Positions 59,682 to 64,000 of a stretch of 64,000 bases of DNA are shown one piece after another. This DNA comes from Bryoerythrophyllum caledonicum (taxonomy: Eukaryota > Streptophyta > Bryopsida > Pottiales > Pottiaceae). How positions within the stretch are numbered: the stretch's first letter is position 1; every line of letters begins with the position of its first letter. Both the position numbers and the translations under genes were made by a program. The notes below the pieces were generated by a model, which searched no databases, was not told the DNA's origin, and worked only from the letters and a program-made list of their open reading frames with translations. The DNA is taken from NCBI GenBank assembly GCA_963971425.1, contig OZ020524.1, positions 4,311,773-4,375,772 on the forward strand, in the 5' to 3' direction.

Positions 59682-61694
59682 ATGAGGAGATTGTTGCACA
59701 TCCTGGTGCTGTCTGTGATGGTGACGGTGACGATGATGGCGAATTCTGCGTCCGGGTTGGCGAGAAACTCCGCGTTTCTGGGCTACAGCGAGCGGCCGCT
59801 CGTGGTTCCACAGTTTCACGGTCTCAACCCTAATCTGTCAATGGCAAGAGCATGAATTCCATGTCTGCTTGACTGTTTTGCCCCCTCTTTCATGTTGAGT
59901 ATGTGATTCAAAGATGGTCGCCTTGAGATTTACAGGGATGAGATCGTTGTGAGGATTTTCAAACCAGACTGGAAGCTTCGGTTAGGGTTTGGTGGAGGTT
60001 GATGATTGAAAACCATTGGGGGTTGACATGTGGTTAGGGTATCCGCAAAGACCGAAGGAGCGTCTTGTGTTTGCGACTGAGTATGGGGTATGGTATAACG
60101 CTTTCATTGAAGGATGCTGTGTAGAGTAGCCTAGAGTTCAGTGAAGCGCATACTCTTCATTGTCAGCAATTCTTAGTACACTTCGATCGTGAGCTCGTTT
60201 GGTTTGATCTGCCATTGACAAAAATCAACGATTACTGTTGGAGAATATTGCAGGATATCACGGTGGAACTGAAAAGAGAAATGGCGTTTAAAACTGTCGA
60301 GTACGTGAAGGTTGTCTTCATTCCTTTTTCTTGTTGTGCATAAGCGAAATATCATGGAGCATATGTGGAGTTGTCGCCAGATTTCTTTATCCGTTCACCA
60401 TTGTCTCAATTGCCTTGAAGGTGGATTCAGAGTAACGTTTGTTGCCCATTTGTGAGATCTGTTTGTAGAAATCACGAATGCTTCAGATAGAGACTTGATT
60501 TCATTGCTGTAAATTAAGTGATTAGCTGGTGTTGATGGAAACAGAGCTTGGTCAGCCGAGGTTTATTTGATGGATGTGGTTTCTACCGTGCGGAGCCTCC
60601 AGGTCGGTGATCCGAGGAATACTTAGTCCAGAATACTACCTCCCACACAGATTGATGTCATGGATGAACAACAGTACAATTTTGACTAAAAGTATAATAA
60701 TTTTTGCTGGTAGGCTATCCTTTCTTAAAGTGTGTTTTAGGAATACTTTTTTGCTTGGTAGAGATTCAGCTAATTTTTGGCAGATATGGAAACGCTGCTC
60801 CAGGTCCAACAATAGACGCTGGGAGAAATGACACTCGTGAAGGGTGCGTAATTTGCCTTTTAAGCTTTCATTTTTCGTGTATCTGCAGCGAGAACGAGTT
60901 GGAAAGCTATTGATACCTTCCTCTCTTTACCAAACCACTGTTCGGGGGCAACAACCTACTCTGTTGTGCAGATATGCATTATTGCAAGGTGGGCTGTACT
61001 CTTGTGGGCGTCAAGAAAACAAGGAATTGCCTCTGGAAACGAAGCTGGACAACAGCAAAGGAACCGTGGCGCTCATTACTGTAATTTATCTCATTCCTTG
61101 AGATATGTTCGACGCAATATGAGTTGTAGCTTTCCGACTGGCTTTCGTGTACGACTGGATTGAGGGCTTGCACCATTGTTGAAGCGAAAAATATCACCCT
61201 TGTCCTCTGGAATAGTTTGAAATTGCATATGCTTTTTGTATTAGCAAACGTTGCTCATGCTCTCATCCATGTACAGCTCGATGGTGAGCAAATTTGATGA
61301 TGTGCAGGGAACAAGTGAGTTCTTTTTCAGCGTCGAAGACCACCACGAATGGAATGGGAGCTTCTCTGTGTTTGGAACGGTATGAAAAACCTCAAAACTT
61401 GCAGTGAGTAGACCAACAGATCAATTCAAGCTTTTTAGGGAGGCACTTTTATTGAACCTTGTTTGGATGCCCGTGTTTACCTGTCGTTGTTACAGATATG
61501 TGATGTAATTTAGGAAGGTCTGTGAAGGATCTGATGCTTGATTGCAGGTGGTGGGAGAGCCGAGCTGGCGTGCTTTGGAGCACCTTGTGGCATTACCTAC
61601 AAGGCAGGAGGTGCATCCGAGCGGCACTGTCATGCGGATTTTGCTGGAGCCTGTCATATTCAAAGTCACCTTTGAGCACCACTTCGACTTTTAG
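59682..61694 (+). CDS. Secreted cyclophilin-like peptidyl-prolyl isomerase (copy 2)
   Basis: Same exon-like blocks as copy 1 at an offset of 9448 up to about 61090, then slightly more after a small insertion. Signal-peptide block starts MRRLLHILVLSVMVTV. The last block ends KVTFEHHFDF and TAG at 61692-61694, probably the ancestral C-terminus, since copy 1 switches sequence after KVTLEQ. The region from about 59960 to 61090 appears identical to copy 1, so it shares the unclear block around FYRAEPP. Function is inferred from SEFFFSVEDHHEWNGSF, as in copy 1. Confidence 0.55.
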
Positions 61695-61741
61695 ACTGCA
61701 TTCTTTAGAAGAAGAGCTCCTTTTCTTGATATCAGTTCAAT

Positions 61742-63119
<1,378 letters not shown>

Positions 63120-63800
63120 GATTATTGATCACCGATTAACCTTGGAACGTCGGAGCGACCAAAAACTAGCTTCTCAAATGACATTCATGGATGATCAGCA
63201 ACATAAATGGTCATTTATCATCCAATTTTTTGTGGAGAATTTTTTTAATGTGTAAGCATTAGATGGTGATGAAACTTGCCTCATTGAGGTAATCATGTTG
63301 TATCTAAGAAAGAACATGTTTGTGATACGGACCTTAATGTAGTGGAGTTGAGAAACTTCTAGCTTTAGCTCTAATTCTGAATTTGATGCATGAAATTGGT
63401 ATTTTTTGAACTTGAGTCCAACTAACAAAATGAATTTTATGAAGTATAGTTTCCATTCCAATTTGAAATTTTTGGAAAATACATAAAATGGTATAAGCTA
63501 TTGCAATTTGAAATTTGGACCTACGACCAACTTTCTATTTTAGCTGAACATGGTAGTTTCATCTACACAACAGGTTTTGGCACTATGATGTGCACCTCTG
63601 TTGAAATTTTCAGAATTTTTAATCACAACTTGTATTTAACATGAATATTCTTCACTTTTCCTTCAGAAAATCACAGTGATTTCAAAATTCCACTAAACAA
63701 TCTGTGATTTTTTTGACATTATCCAAACATGTGAATTCACATGTGAAAAATCAAATAAAAAAATTCCACAATTTTTTCATAAGAAATGAGTGCACACAAC
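63120..63800. repeat. Dispersed repeat, copy of 43500-44589
   Basis: Begins near AACGTCGGAGCGACCAAAA, matching AAACGTCGGGGCAACCAAAA at 43497, and continues in the same order without the SINE. Non-coding. Confidence 0.65.
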
Positions 63801-64000
63801 AGAATGGAATTTGGGTTTGGGTTTGGGTTTGGTTCCACGGTTATAGGCCCCGGCGTTCCACGGTCAATCACTACGATCTTCCACGGTCATCGGATCGCCT
63901 GTCACTCCCACAGATCAGTCGGGAGCTAATCCATAAGTATAGACGAAACTATGACTGTCTGCACCTCCTCATCCCTATTATATACAAAAGTACGGTACCT
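63801..64000. other. Right end of window
   Basis: Holds three to four TTTGGG hexamers (63811-63832) and then more GC-rich sequence. Nothing else can be assigned. Confidence 0.4.

Overview
The window reads as nuclear DNA of a land plant, most likely a seed-free plant such as a bryophyte. The reasons are plant-type spliced genes for plastid proteins with short introns, an A BOUT DE SOUFFLE-type mitochondrial carrier, and Copia retrotransposon proteins of a type I associate with mosses and liverworts. The species assignment is inference. Many of the longest open frames belong to mobile elements, and most short ones are antisense or repeat shadows.

Layout. Bases 1-10.4 kb are a normal gene island: a 12-exon minus-strand gene for a conserved plant zinc-ribbon/membrane/coiled-coil protein (480-5491), an intronless mitochondrial carrier (6707-7729, plus), and a 9-exon minus-strand gene for a DUF2232-type plastid membrane protein (8062-10397). 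Exon joins were made by hand from GT/AG sites, phase and family conservation; the joined frames stay open (619 and 341 residues). Bases 10.4-13.3 kb are repeats and short tandem arrays.

Bases 13.3-43.5 kb are a stack of nested transposons. A decayed Tc1/mariner transposase is split by an insertion that holds a 3.36-kb non-autonomous LTR element (14173-17530). Next to it, an old dispersed repeat is split at 19959/42181 by a Copia element with exact 5-bp target duplications (19960-42180). The Copia gag is split by a 3.37-kb unclassified insertion (24079-27451). Its right LTR is split by a 13.36-kb LINE (28512-41867) with an exact 11-bp target duplication. Removing both insertions leaves a normal Copia of about 5.5 kb.

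The LINE is the most interesting object. On the minus strand it encodes an RRM/coiled-coil ORF1. Its very long ORF2 carries 2A-like GDIETNPGP motifs, an APE-type endonuclease, reverse transcriptase, a block of unknown function, RNase H, a CCHC zinc knuckle and a restriction-like endonuclease. That dual-endonuclease layout resembles the Dualen (RandI) clade described from Chlamydomonas. The 2A plus endonuclease segment is present twice, in diverged copies inside one pair of target duplications, which points to a chimera. The LINE's 3' hairpin tail is shared by a tRNA-derived SINE at 43622-43980, and the sense-strand tail is oligo(T).

Bases 44-62 kb hold a segmental duplication with a fixed offset of 9448 bp. 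It carries a gene for a 546-residue unrecognised membrane/coiled-coil protein and a secreted cyclophilin-like gene. The second copy of the 546-residue gene is a deleted, nonsense-bearing pseudogene. The cyclophilin-like blocks survive in both copies, and about 1.1 kb looks identical, suggesting recent conversion. Two related 277-278-bp MITEs, a pure (GA)n array and further dispersed repeats fill the rest.
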